Shown here: piece by piece, positions 1 to 10,304 of the stretch
Layout: every line of letters starts with the position of its first letter
How positions within the stretch are numbered: position 1 is the first letter of the stretch
DNA from: Osedax fenrisi
Lineage: Eukaryota > Annelida > Polychaeta > Sabellida > Siboglinidae
Assembly (NCBI GenBank): GCA_964019155.1
Contig: OZ025245.1
Coordinates: 17,416,874 to 17,480,873, forward strand
Reading direction: 5' to 3'
Length of the DNA stretch: 64,000 nucleotides
The notes under the pieces: generated by a model
What the model was told of the DNA's origin: nothing
The model's database searches: none
The model's input: only the letters and a program-made list of their open reading frames with translations
Translations under genes and position numbers: made by a program

Positions 1-187
1 ATAATATATACTAGTATAGTATATTATATCTAAATTATTAAGTGTATACTTTTAATTGTATATATTATATGATATCATGTATATACATAATATTAAAATT
101 AAAATTAAATATACAAATATATATCTTCGTCTTAATTAAATTACGTAATTTAAAAGTTGTTTCTAATGTAAACATACTTTAATTTAG

Positions 188-235
188 GTTTGCGATACAG
201 ATTCAGAAGATGATTATGTTACACAAGTGGCGTAA
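188..235 (+). CDS. candidate terminal exon of an unknown host gene
   Basis: A splice-acceptor-like tract ending in AATTTAG at 181-187 is followed by 15 sense codons and TAA at 233-235. The predicted tail reads VCDTDSEDDYVTQVA: acidic, then a short T-Q-V-A end. The GC content is raised over flanking DNA and the segment ends in a clean stop, as a last coding exon would. Upstream exons would lie outside the window on the left. No family is recognised. The alternative is a chance open stretch; 15 codons is short, so this rests mainly on the acceptor and the composition change. Confidence 0.4.
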   Translation, partial: VCDTDSEDDYVTQVA

Positions 236-877
236 TTCAACCAGATAACGATAATATAATATTTTAATTAAAATATGATGTATAATGTATACAGTATAAA
301 TAATGAAAATAAGTTATATTAGTGAAACTATTTATTTTTAAATTAAATTTAAATCTACAATAGAAATTAATATTTTTATAAATTAAAAATGATCTAAATT
401 GTATATATTTATAATTATAGTACTTGTAATTAATTATTCATATATATATAACATAGAAATAAATAATCTAGTATTATTTATATTTTCCATAAACTAAATA
501 AAAACTTGAGATAAATATGATATATAAAAACATAATATAAAATATAATATATAGTTTGTAGCTAATCTGAATAATCTATTATTTGATATACAATACCTGA
601 TAGTGACAATTAATTTTGATTAAGTTGATAAGAGGATACCAGCAGATGTAAGTATAATATAATAAAGCTGATGTACGTATAATATTAAAATGTAATAAAT
701 GTAGTAATAAAATATATCATTAAAATGTAAATTAACATTATATTGTATATATAATTTAAGTAATTTTGTAATAGAAATTTTTAGAAATTAAAGTTTATTA
801 TAATACAAAATTAAATTTAAAGTTAATAGTGTATACACTATTTATCAATGAAATATATGACATCATAATTATACAAG
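236..877. other. AT-rich non-coding stretch
   Basis: No open frame of note. A 23-base segment at about 632-654 sits between an AG and a strong GTAAGT donor-like hexamer (655-660) and could be a micro-exon, but nothing else supports it. Confidence 0.5.
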
Positions 878-943
878 GAAAATGATGAAGTAGAATAAGA
901 CGTGGAAGAGGAAGAAGATGACGATATGTCACCGAGATCTTAA
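878..943 (+). pseudogene. possible decayed acidic exon tail
   Basis: A GC-raised patch reads KENDEVE, an in-frame TAA (896-898), then DVEEEEDDDMSPRS and TAA (941-943). The run of Glu/Asp codons resembles an acidic protein C-terminus, comparable in kind to the tail at 188-235. The internal stop means it is either broken or entered by splicing after AG at 898-899, which lacks a pyrimidine tract. A second frame is also open here, so the call is weak. Confidence 0.25.
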
Positions 944-1111
944 CGTTTTAGTATCATAATTATTAAACATTTAAATAAGTTATGTGTATATAAAATGTGG
1001 GTATCTGGTCAAAAACTTTGCGATTTGAACGTTGGCAAAATTGTTATAACAATTATATATAATTATTCTAATTAGTTATTTTATGATAGCCTAACCCTAA
1101 ATACATATATA

Positions 1112-1157
<46 letters not shown>

Positions 1158-1446
1158 AATCACAAGAATATATGTCATAAATATTATTTAAATTAAAATA
1201 ACGTGTAATATTGTATAAATTTAGTAATTATATTAATATTAAAAATTAGTTTTGATATACAAGTATGATTTACGATTATTCTTATAATATTATATTTTAT
1301 TAAATATATAATTAAATAAATACTATATATATATATATATACCTTTTATATATACATTTATACAATCATTAATTTTTATTTTTTAAATCGCGAAGATTTT
1401 GACCATAATTCAAAATGTATATAGATAATTTCATATACACTGGTAA

Positions 1447-1516
<70 letters not shown>

Positions 1517-2159
1517 TCATAAATACATTATTTTTAACTGTTAATATTATGGAATTATATATGAAACATTATGATTACTAATTATTCTATATAAATATAA
1601 ATTGAAAACATTCATATATAGTATGTAATTTAGTATACATTATTCTTATGTAAAATTTCATAGAAATATATATATATATATACGTAAACATGTATTTTAA
1701 TTTTTAAATTGTTTACACAAATGTTCAAATAATTATTATGATGATAATTTCCATATTTTATAATTTCTATATTCAATAAACAATATATAAAAGTAATATA
1801 ATATTAATAATACATAATTGGGCATATATATTTGTGAATATAAGTGTACAAAGATTTTGCAAAGCAAATATGGTTCACTCATTCACTCTATATATAATTA
1901 TTTTTAAATAGCTCCAATACCAACCACGATATGCAATACTTATATTAACATGTGGAAGGAATTCACTTTTTATATCTCCAAATAATATTTTTTGCGGAAC
2001 ACTCACTTTTCGGTAAATGTCGAATTTGTATACATAACTTAATTTACAATTATAATTGATTATTATTTTTCAAATGTACATGTAAATAGATACGAAATCC
2101 AAAAAAAGGATTTAATTGACCTCATCACATTTGAGATAGTTTCGTTTTTATTTCAATAG
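944..2159. other. AT desert with two (TA)n tracts
   Basis: No gene seen. Holds (TA)n at about 1119-1154 and a long uninterrupted (TA)n at about 1448-1512, plus shorter tracts near 1325 and 1668. Confidence 0.7.
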
Positions 2160-2520
2160 TTCTGTCGAGTGATCTATCTTTCCTTAGGAACACCCTTGAA
2201 GTATATAAGCTTTATTTATAAATGTTTACCCGTGTTCAAAACCCGCCTGAAATAAAGGAAATAATGTCAGACTTTTTAAATCTATATAATTTTATATTAG
2301 GAATGACACCTTCTTCATGGATATACAGAAGAAATGCAGCATTATAAATGGATTTGATGAAGCGTGTCGTAACAAGCTGCTAAATAGGTGGCCTTTCGTG
2401 CCAATTTGTAAATAGGTCCCTTTCATGTTTCTAAAGAGGTCATCTGTCGTGTCGAGCCCTACTGGAGATTGTGAATGTTATCATGTCAGCTACCAAACCG
2501 CCCATCAAAAAAGTACGTTA
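2160..2520 (-). other. GC-raised island with three degenerate ~25-bp repeats
   Basis: An isolated higher-complexity island. Three related units start near 2381 (TAAATAGGTGGCC), 2409 (TAAATAGGTCCC) and 2432 (TAAAGAGGTCAT), spaced 28 and 23 bases. On the minus strand a 61-residue frame is open across the repeats (2477 down to the TAA at 2292-2294) and contains DLFRNMKGTYLQIGTKGHLF. No family is recognised; it may be a transposon relic, a minisatellite or an exon. It stands out because everything around it is simple AT sequence. Confidence 0.35.
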
Positions 2521-2764
2521 ACGAAATCATAAATATAAGTATATACTTAGCCCTTGTATATTCAGGATACCTATGCTACTTAAGTATTTATACCAATTGA
2601 ATTACAATCTGGATTAATTTAGTTCAGAGGTTACTCTATATTATTATGAGTATTATTTATTCTATATTAATCAATAACATGGTTTTTGTTTTGTTATTTT
2701 TGTGACATTTACAATAAACTTTAAAACCATATTATTGACTATACTCTTACGGCTATTAAATATA

Positions 2765-2807
<43 letters not shown>

Positions 2808-4138
2808 CTATAACCATTTATCATATCATATTATAATTGTATAATAAAATCTTGTATTATAAATTTAAATTAATTAAAAATAGTGTTTTTTATTATTTAA
2901 TTAATTATAATTCATCGTTTATAGTAAAATAGTAGTAAAATAGTTTATTTCAGAAAAAATATTATACAAATTAGAATATTTACATACAATGTGAATTAAA
3001 TATTATACATTATTCCATTGAAAATATACTATACTGAGATTAATAAAATACTAATCATATAGATAAATGTAAAATTCCACTTATTTTAGTAATTTATTTT
3101 TAAGAAATGATACAATTTTATATTAGGTATAACTTATTGAATATTTTATAAAAAATAATATTTTAAAGAGTTTTTATTGAGTAATATTATTTCTATATCT
3201 TATTAAATATGATTGTTTTATCAAAGTTTACTTTTTCAATATTATTAATATTTTCAATTAACAATTAATAATTATAAAATATATATTGTATTTATTTTTG
3301 TTATTAAAAAAAATATATATTGTAATAAATATCATTATATATTGAATTATATATAAAACATATTAAAGAGTCTTTAATTATCTTTAAAATAAATATAACT
3401 TGTGATGTTAGGAAATCAATATTTCATGTAAAAATACGTATTTGAAAATGTATACTGCTAAATATCAAAAATGCCACCTATAACAATATGACAGCATGTT
3501 TATGCATCCCTTAACATGTTAAGGGTATAAGAGCGTTTTTTTTTAAAACAGTAAACCAATAAATTAAAAATATTATAGCTCAAAACGATTGATACAATAT
3601 AAAAATAAAGGTTTTATAACACGACCTATTTCTTAGAATAAATAATTATAAGAAATAATCTTATAAAGTTATTTTTCATATTTATTTTGTTTGTCTAATA
3701 TGATATTGTGGATAATATAATATGCATATACATGTTGTATTACTTTACAATATATATATATATAATATACATATCATATTGTAGATTATTATCATAACTA
3801 TTTATAATATACATATATATATATATATATACATACATATAATATTTGTATAATAAATATACTATAGTATATATATTATAAATTATATATCACTTTCAAA
3901 CTTGATTTACTCAGAATAATTTTTTCAATATAAATTTATATTTCAACAATTCAATAATTATGTAAATAATTCTAAAATATTGATGACAATTTCAAAAAAT
4001 ATTAGTTATTTTGTGTTTATTGACTGAATAGATAATAATAATATTTTTTGTAATATATCATATATAAAATATAATTTAAATAACAAAAAGTAAGCTAAAT
4101 GTTTACCATTATTAGATGAGTTGTATTTCCATATATAT
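2521..4138. other. AT desert with (TA)n tracts and an 18-bp palindrome
   Basis: No gene seen. Contains (TA)n at about 2763-2806 and 3811-3832, and a perfect 18-bp palindrome CCCTTAACATGTTAAGGG at 3508-3525. Confidence 0.7.
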
Positions 4139-4445
4139 ATATTGTTATTGTTATTGTTATTGTTATTTTTATTTGGTGGAGTCCTTTCATCCCATCCAGG
4201 AACTTAGATGAAGTTTTCACTTATAACCATATATGGCTCTAATGTCACTTCGAAGCCGCTCTCATGTTAAGGCATCCATGGTTTTAACGAGAGCCGATCA
4301 TTTTTTATACACAATTATATAAGATCACTTCTAAATAATATTTTAAGACCCATTTTATAAAATTAATTAATGGTCCGGATGAGGGTCGAACCCGTGTCCT
4401 ACTGCTTGTGTGTCTGACGCCTTAGCCACTGAGCCACACAGGCAG

Positions 4446-4447
<2 letters not shown>
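4139..4447 (-). mobile_element. tRNA-derived SINE, full length
   Basis: Read on the minus strand, the 5' head (about 4446 down to 4374) has a box A-like GTGGCTCAGTGGCTAAGGCG and a box B-like GGGTTCGACCC, the internal Pol III promoter parts of a tRNA. The acceptor ends do not pair, so it is not a functional tRNA. A body of about 200 bp follows, containing GAGAGCGGCTTCGAAGTGAC and TTCCTGGATGGGATGAAAGG, ending in a tail of (AACAAT)-like units at 4141-4170. Copies at 15630-15757 and 30405-30662 share body and tail, which defines a family. SINEs are non-autonomous; the LINE that mobilises this one is not identified, because no LINE end here has the same tail. Confidence 0.75.

Positions 4448-4486
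<39 letters not shown>
4448..4486. repeat. (TA)n microsatellite
   Basis: A pure TA tract lying exactly between the 5' end of the minus-strand SINE and the (TTA)n tail of the next minus-strand element. Confidence 0.9.
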
Positions 4487-4492
<6 letters not shown>

Positions 4493-5029
4493 TAATAATA
4501 ATAATATCAGAATTTAGGCATGACCAAGGTAATCGAAGAAGCGCAATGCTTATCTAGTCGTTTACCTGAAACATATTCCTAATTAACAATTATGAGGAGA
4601 AAAAAAATAAAAGTAAAATTTATATAATATAGGGTATATAAGTAAAATATGTAATTTTCTAAATCTTATAAGAATCATGAGAATATAAAATTATAAATCA
4701 TATACAAATATAAATAACTTTAAAAATAATATTAAAAGTAAATAATTATAAATAAAAAAATTAATAGTATAAGAAATTAAAAGTATAATTGGATTACATA
4801 TATATATATGTTAGTTTTGAATGCTGTAGTTAAAGATTACTAATAAATTAGATCCAGAGTTGCCAATATTATGTTGAAATTAATGATGGTATATGATGTA
4901 TCAACTTCAAGGATATGGGTACGCCAGATCCAATGCCTTAGGGATCTTAATACCGCCAATAATAAGAACACTGACAATACTTACCCACTCCACAGGTATA
5001 TCCCATCCCCCGACACGTATCATAATCAT

Positions 5030-5032
<3 letters not shown>
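4487..5032 (-). mobile_element. LINE 3' end fragment with (TTA)n tail
   Basis: On the minus strand it ends in GCCTAAATTCTGA and then (TTA)n at 4487-4505. The upstream part (5030-4860) matches 32590-32830 (shared GGATC..GCGTACCC-type block and the spacing to the tail), so this is a two-copy family in the window. The coding potential is broken. The 3' portion also resembles the 3' end at 30781-30900, whose upstream sequence is clearly RT, supporting a LINE origin. Both ends abut (TA)n tracts. Confidence 0.45.

Positions 5033-5081
<49 letters not shown>
5033..5081. repeat. (TA)n microsatellite
   Basis: An uninterrupted TA tract directly at the truncated 5' side of the minus-strand fragment 4487-5032. 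Confidence 0.9.
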
Positions 5082-5083
<2 letters not shown>

Positions 5084-5304
5084 TTTATATTAAACTATAC
5101 ATAGCAGTCCTCCCTTCAATATGCATATTACAGATTGTAATAATATCTTAAGAATTTTTAAATTTATTGATAATTAAAAATATATAAAAATCCCTATATT
5201 TTTACATTGAATTTTCAATAATTGTCAAAACAAGTGTAAATCCTTAAGGATTTATCATTATTATTAATTATAGTTGTATATCACTTTATGCTAATAATAC
5301 ATTA

Positions 5305-5336
<32 letters not shown>

Positions 5337-5724
5337 AAGATATTATATATATATATATAATTTATTATCTCTATCTTTATAAAATTATTTTAGCACATAT
5401 TTCGATGTTATTAATCTATATGTTTCTATAATCTATAATATTGGTGATATAGAAAGAGAATATTTATTAGTTATCTATCTAACTATTTTTATCTATAACA
5501 CATTATTTTATAATATAACATGTTAACTATTTTTCATTTAAACTATTCATAATGCATTTATATTTATATCATTGCTTATTTTGCATAATATATAGTTTAT
5601 TGAATTAACACATCTCTCTATGATAAAAATTGAGTTTGAATATTTGCATTTATTTTAGTTTATATATATATATATATTAATTTATATCTAATATTATTAA
5701 TATATATTAATAATATTAAATTTT
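5082..5724. other. AT-rich stretch, no gene seen
   Basis: Only simple AT sequence with TA tracts at about 5312-5336 and 5343-5361. Confidence 0.7.
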
Positions 5725-5896
5725 TAAAAAAGTTACTAATATTACATTTTTAGGTATATATATATTGACGAAATATCAAATAAATTATGTAGCAACAACA
5801 CTTTGTAGAGCAATCGATATTTTAAATAAAGTTAAACATAAATTTGATATAAAAACCTTGATTTTACTATATAATTATTTTGTTATTCACCCCTAA
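5725..5896 (+). pseudogene. LINE RT C-terminal scrap
   Basis: The frame from 5753 reads NYVATTLCRAIDILNKVKH, nearly identical to NYVATKLCRAIAILNKVKH in the LINE at 33240-35787, and stops at TAA 5894-5896. This is the post-palm (thumb-side) region of a LINE RT. Just upstream, the conserved Gly-Val-Tyr-Ile-Asp coding stretch has gained one extra AT dinucleotide, which shifts the frame. Only about 55 codons remain, with no EN or RT core. Confidence 0.75.
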
Positions 5897-7076
5897 ATTT
5901 AGTTGCCATATGTTTCACTTCAAATTTAAATTATTGTATATAATACTTGCGTATGATATTTTATTCAATATTTAGTTCGCACAACTTTTTTCACATTTAT
6001 GTCGTTCTTTCAGTTATGAATCATAATTAAGACGTAACTCCTCAGGATGTTATATTTAATATATGAATAGCGCAGAAATCGTATATATATATAAAATTAA
6101 TTTGATAAGCATGAAATTAATATATAAAAATAATACATTCTAAAAGGAATAAATTATACAAAATATATATAAATAAAATATTATAAAATGTTAATTTAAT
6201 AAAATGAAATTATGCATACATGGATTATAATCCATAATTTATTAGTTTAAAACTATTGTAATATATATCCAATATTATATATAATATATGTTGACAATAT
6301 TTATATACCGACGCATATTTAAAAAAAAAATTTATATATACATATGATATACATAAATGTAATATTAATAAAAAAACTACCATATAAAAATATACAATAT
6401 AAAATTACTATTAAAAATCATACTCGAATTGAGTAGAGTAAACTTGACTTCACTAGTATCGAACATAATTTAGAGATAAACGAGGAGAGTTTTTTTAATA
6501 TATTCTATTACTCTGAATGTTACTAGAATCGTATAATACAAAAATATGACAACGAGTAGAGTGGAGTTGGGAGTAAAATGGCTAGAGAACCCTACTATAG
6601 AATAGAGAATATTGAATAGAGAACCCTAATACTGAATTCTCAAATATATTTAATATTTGTTTACTATATCTAAATTCATCAACAACATTTTTAATAAAAT
6701 ATATAATATATAATGTCCGAAATTCTATTATTTATAATGCAATATTTTACTACAGATTTATTTTATGGTTATAACTCATTTTTAACTAATTTGTTCATTT
6801 TTATTAGAATTGTATACAAAAAAATCATACATACATAGTCTATGTAATAATAAGTATTATCATTGATGATATAAATCTAATGTAAAATACTATTTACATA
6901 CCTTACATATAACACTAATCTAGAATCAATATATGTTAATACAAATAATATTTGCTCTATCCGATAGAGTTTATCGTAATAAACTTTACTAATTTCCTTG
7001 TTTATTTCTCCCTATACATTACAATATAGCTCAAATATATTTCTAAATTACTTTAATATTATATATGATTTATATA
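5897..7076. other. AT-rich stretch, no gene seen
   Basis: Contains two copies of a TAGAGAACCCTA-like motif near 6582 and 6616 within an otherwise unremarkable sequence. Confidence 0.6.
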
Positions 7077-7245
7077 TATGATGATGATGATGATGATGAT
7101 ATTGAGTTTATTAGCACTAAAATAGGGTCATGTAGACCCCTTCGCTCGTGCGGGAAGAAAATAATAGTAATACGATAATAATTTGATAATAATATACATT
7201 CAATATACAACGGAAAAACAATAATAAACAATATAAAGGACTATT

Positions 7246-7315
7246 ATATACTACAGTCTGCATTGATATGGTGTAGTTGTATATACTACAGACTGCATTG
7301 ATATAGTATAGTGTT
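7246..7315 (-). repeat. 2 x 35-bp tandem repeat in the LINE 3' UTR
   Basis: Two adjacent 35-bp units (7246-7280 and 7281-7315) share ATATACTACAG and CTGCATTGATAT with a handful of mismatches. They lie between the ORF2 stop and the 3' tail. Confidence 0.8.
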
Positions 7316-7404
7316 ATATAATAATAAGATAATAATAATACAATAACGATTTAATAATGATATAAATTTAATATAACACGGATACAAATAATAAGTTGGA
7401 TGAT

Positions 7405-10218
7405 TTAATGATTATGGGTAGAGAGAAAAGAAGAAGTAAGATTTATAAATCTTTTGTGGGATCTAATAGAACGAATGGTAGGAGGGAGGGAATTCCATAG
7501 GGTTGGACCGGAATTTTTAAAAGCTCTAGAATTTAGGGAAGTTTTACTAGAGTTCTGGGAGATAAGTAGAGGAGCATTTTGGTAACGAAGAGAAGATAAT
7601 ATAGTACGTTTTTTAATTAGATCAGAGATATAGCTAGGGGTAAAAGAATATATTGATTTATGGATTATAGATAGTATACGTAATTTACACCTGAGGGAGA
7701 AGGGTAGCCACATACGAGATGATTGATGAGATGTTGTAGTAGAGTGATCCAGTCGAGTTAAACAGTAAGTAGTACGTATTGAGGAACGGATAATCCGATT
7801 AAGTGGAGCAGTAGCTTTAGCAGGAAGTAAATTCAGTAGGGAAGAACAGTAGTCAATACGTGAAAGTACAAGAGCATTAATTAGAGTTTTAGTAAGGTTT
7901 CTGGAAAGTGATGTCCGTATTTTTTTAATTCTGAAGAGATGAAAGTTGGATGATTTTGTAATGGATGATATGTGATTCTTAAATGATAATTTGTCATCAA
8001 ATACTAATCCTAGGTTTTTGGAGGAATGAGAAGGAGAAATAATCATGTTATTTAGAGTAAAGTTTGGAAAGGAAGTTTCAGAAGTAGATATGTTAAGTAC
8101 AGTAGTCTTAGAGGAATTAATTAGTAGTTTATTGGAGAGGAGCCATAATCTTATGGAGTTAGCATACTCGATTAATTCAGAGTTAATGGTATTATGAGAA
8201 TTTATAGGGAAAAAGGTAAACAGTTGGATATCATCAGCAAAAATATGGTAGTGGATATTTGAAAATTTCTTAATTAGATCAGCAATAGGGCGGATATAAA
8301 TAGAAAAGAGGGATGGACCTAGAACAGATCCTTGGGGAATACCGTGGTTAAGAGGAGAAAGAGGCGAGTAAGATTTGTCAATCATAATAGAGATATTCCT
8401 GTTAGTGAGATATGAAGTAAACCATTTTAATGCTAAGCCAGATATACCCATTAAAGTAAGTCGCGAGATTAATATGTTATGGTCCAGGGTATCAAAAGCA
8501 GATGATAGATCAAGTAGGATTAGCTGGCAACACGTGTTGCTATTTAAGGTAGATAATATAGTGTCAGTAATACGTAGGAGAGCTGTTTCGGTTGAATGAC
8601 CCTTACGAAAAGCGCTTTGAAACGGGTCGAAAAGATTATTTTTATTTACATGGGCTATGAGTTGTTTGGAAACAATTCTTTCTAATATTTTACTTAATAA
8701 GGGTAGGTGGGAGATCGGGCGATAATTGCTAAATGAGTTTGGGTCTAAGTTTTGTTTTTTTAGAATAGGGGATATTATGGCAGTCTTGAGACAGGGTGAA
8801 ACTTGGCCAGAGTTTAGTGAGTTCGCAATAATATCCAAGAAAATAGGAGAAAATAAGGGTGAAAGTTTGTGATATAATGATAAAGGTAGGGGATCAGTGG
8901 GGGAGGTACAGTGAGATTTCATGAGTAGGTCATTTACTTCATACAGTGAAGGAATAGTGAATGTACTTAATGAGTCAATATGACGGGTAATATATATGGT
9001 AGGATTGAGTATGGGTTGAGTAGATGCGCAAATAATATTATTAATGCTTGCAATTTTATGGTTAAAGAATTTTTCAAAAAGAGAACACAGTTGAAAATTT
9101 GACGTGTTAGGTAAAATGGGGAGGATTTTTTCATCTGGAGGAGAGAGAATTTTATTTGCTATTTTAAATAATTTGCGAGGATTGGAGGATATCAATGCTA
9201 TCTTTTTGTTATAATAGATAGATTTTGAACGAGATATAGTAGATTTGTAATTTTTTCTAGCTAGTGATAGTGCTAATTTAGTTTCAGTAGAAGGATTTTT
9301 AAGAAATTTCTTCTCAAATTTTCGAACACTCTTCTTGAAGATGAAAAGTTCGTGGGAGAACCAGGGAGAAAAATGGCGGTCGGTAATTAATGTAGTTTTT
9401 GTAGGTGCATGTATATTGATAATATTTAGGAGAGTGGAGTTTAGGAGTACCGGACAGAGGGAAGTTGAAGAAGATATCTCAGTTTTGATATTGTTTACAA
9501 ATCTTGGTAGGTCGATAGACTTAAAATCTCTATATGTAATACGTTTTCGTTTAATATTTGTGAATTTTAGATTTATAGAGAATTCAATAATAAAATGATC
9601 AGTTAGTAGTTCAATTTTTTGAAAGGAGTTAGGGTTTATACATCCAATAAGAGGACTGGATAGGGGTATAAATATCATATCAAGTGTATTGCCACTAGAA
9701 TGGGTAGGAAATGATATATGTTGGCTCAAGGAAAGAGACTCAGTTAGGAATTTAAAGTCACCATGGGGATAGATGGGAGAATTATAGTGATAGTTTAAGT
9801 CACCAAGAACTATTGGTAGATAGGATGAAGATGAAGGAAGTTTATGGATAAAATCATGAAATTCATCAAAGAATAAACTGGTTTCAGGTTTTGGGGGACG
9901 ATAGATAACGGTAAGATGTAGAGTTAAGTTAGGAAGCTTGAGGGTCAGCGAAATACAATCACTATATGAAAAGGGGGGGAATGAAATGGATGGAGATAGG
10001 TAAAAATCATTACGTATCATAAATCCTACCCCACCACCACGGCCCATTTGTCGTGGAGCGAGATAGAGTGTATATCCAAAGTCCAAGATGGAGGCAAATA
10101 TATCAGAGTCATTATTAGAAATCCAGGTCTCAGTTAATGCGATTATAATAAATTTTTGTAATTTAAGGTATGGGAACAGAAGGGATATATTTGATCTCAA
10201 GGAGCGAATATTGATCAA
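7405..10218 (-). CDS. LINE ORF2: APE endonuclease-reverse transcriptase
   Basis: An uninterrupted 937-codon frame. The N-terminal APE-type endonuclease starts at NIRS and carries TETW (catalytic Glu30), YRPP, GDLNYHYN and TDHF (usually SDH). A linker follows, then the RT: LDLSSAFDT with the first catalytic Asp near residue 570, GIPQGSVLGP, and FADD with the Asp pair near 661-662. The C-terminus has LWNSLPPTIRS, common to this superfamily. The enzyme nicks target DNA and reverse transcribes its own RNA at the nick. The first listed codon is TTG (Leu), not ATG; the frame extends upstream to a TGA at 10237-10239, so the true start is uncertain and may depend on readthrough (see 10234-10239). All catalytic motifs look intact. 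Confidence 0.9.
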   Translation of the reverse strand: MINIRSLRSNISLLFPYLKLQKFIIIALTETWISNNDSDIFASILDFGYTLYLAPRQMGRGGGVGFMIRNDFYLSPSISFPPFSYSDCISLTLKLPNLTLHLTVIYRPPKPETSLFFDEFHDFIHKLPSSSSYLPIVLGDLNYHYNSPIYPHGDFKFLTESLSLSQHISFPTHSSGNTLDMIFIPLSSPLIGCINPNSFQKIELLTDHFIIEFSINLKFTNIKRKRITYRDFKSIDLPRFVNNIKTEISSSTSLCPVLLNSTLLNIINIHAPTKTTLITDRHFSPWFSHELFIFKKSVRKFEKKFLKNPSTETKLALSLARKNYKSTISRSKSIYYNKKIALISSNPRKLFKIANKILSPPDEKILPILPNTSNFQLCSLFEKFFNHKIASINNIICASTQPILNPTIYITRHIDSLSTFTIPSLYEVNDLLMKSHCTSPTDPLPLSLYHKLSPLFSPIFLDIIANSLNSGQVSPCLKTAIISPILKKQNLDPNSFSNYRPISHLPLLSKILERIVSKQLIAHVNKNNLFDPFQSAFRKGHSTETALLRITDTILSTLNSNTCCQLILLDLSSAFDTLDHNILISRLTLMGISGLALKWFTSYLTNRNISIMIDKSYSPLSPLNHGIPQGSVLGPSLFSIYIRPIADLIKKFSNIHYHIFADDIQLFTFFPINSHNTINSELIEYANSIRLWLLSNKLLINSSKTTVLNISTSETSFPNFTLNNMIISPSHSSKNLGLVFDDKLSFKNHISSITKSSNFHLFRIKKIRTSLSRNLTKTLINALVLSRIDYCSSLLNLLPAKATAPLNRIIRSSIRTTYCLTRLDHSTTTSHQSSRMWLPFSLRCKLRILSIIHKSIYSFTPSYISDLIKKRTILSSLRYQNAPLLISQNSSKTSLNSRAFKNSGPTLWNSLPPTIRSIRSHKRFINLTSSFLSTHNH

Positions 10219-10233
10219 GGCTATATTAGAGGA

Positions 10234-10239
10234 TAGTCA
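10234..10239 (-). other. candidate readthrough site TGA-CTA, ORF1/ORF2 junction
   Basis: TGA (10237-10239) followed by CTA lies in the ORF2 frame, eight codons before NIRS. The residues around it read SSSQA-stop-LSSNIALINIRS. Copy 2 has TAA-CTA at the identical place before LSEHIALINIRS. No ATG lies near the start of ORF2. UGA followed by CUA is an established leaky-stop context. In this copy ORF1 itself ends upstream in another frame, so a small indel may have uncoupled them. Confidence 0.5.
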
Positions 10240-10304
10240 GGCTTGAGAGGAAGAATTATTTATAAATGATTTCTTATAGTGATCAAAAGAATCAAACCAT
10301 TTTG

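Noticed and set aside
4374..4446. Genuine tRNA gene
   Set aside because: Box A and box B are present but acceptor strands do not pair and a repeated body and tail follow: a SINE.
6582..6625. AACCCTA motifs resembling telomere repeats
   Set aside because: Only two scattered copies (plus one near 1092); no tandem array.
8375..9598. Plus-strand frames at 8375-8599 and 9335-9598
   Set aside because: Antisense shadows of the LINE ORF2 at 7405-10218; no motif or start context.
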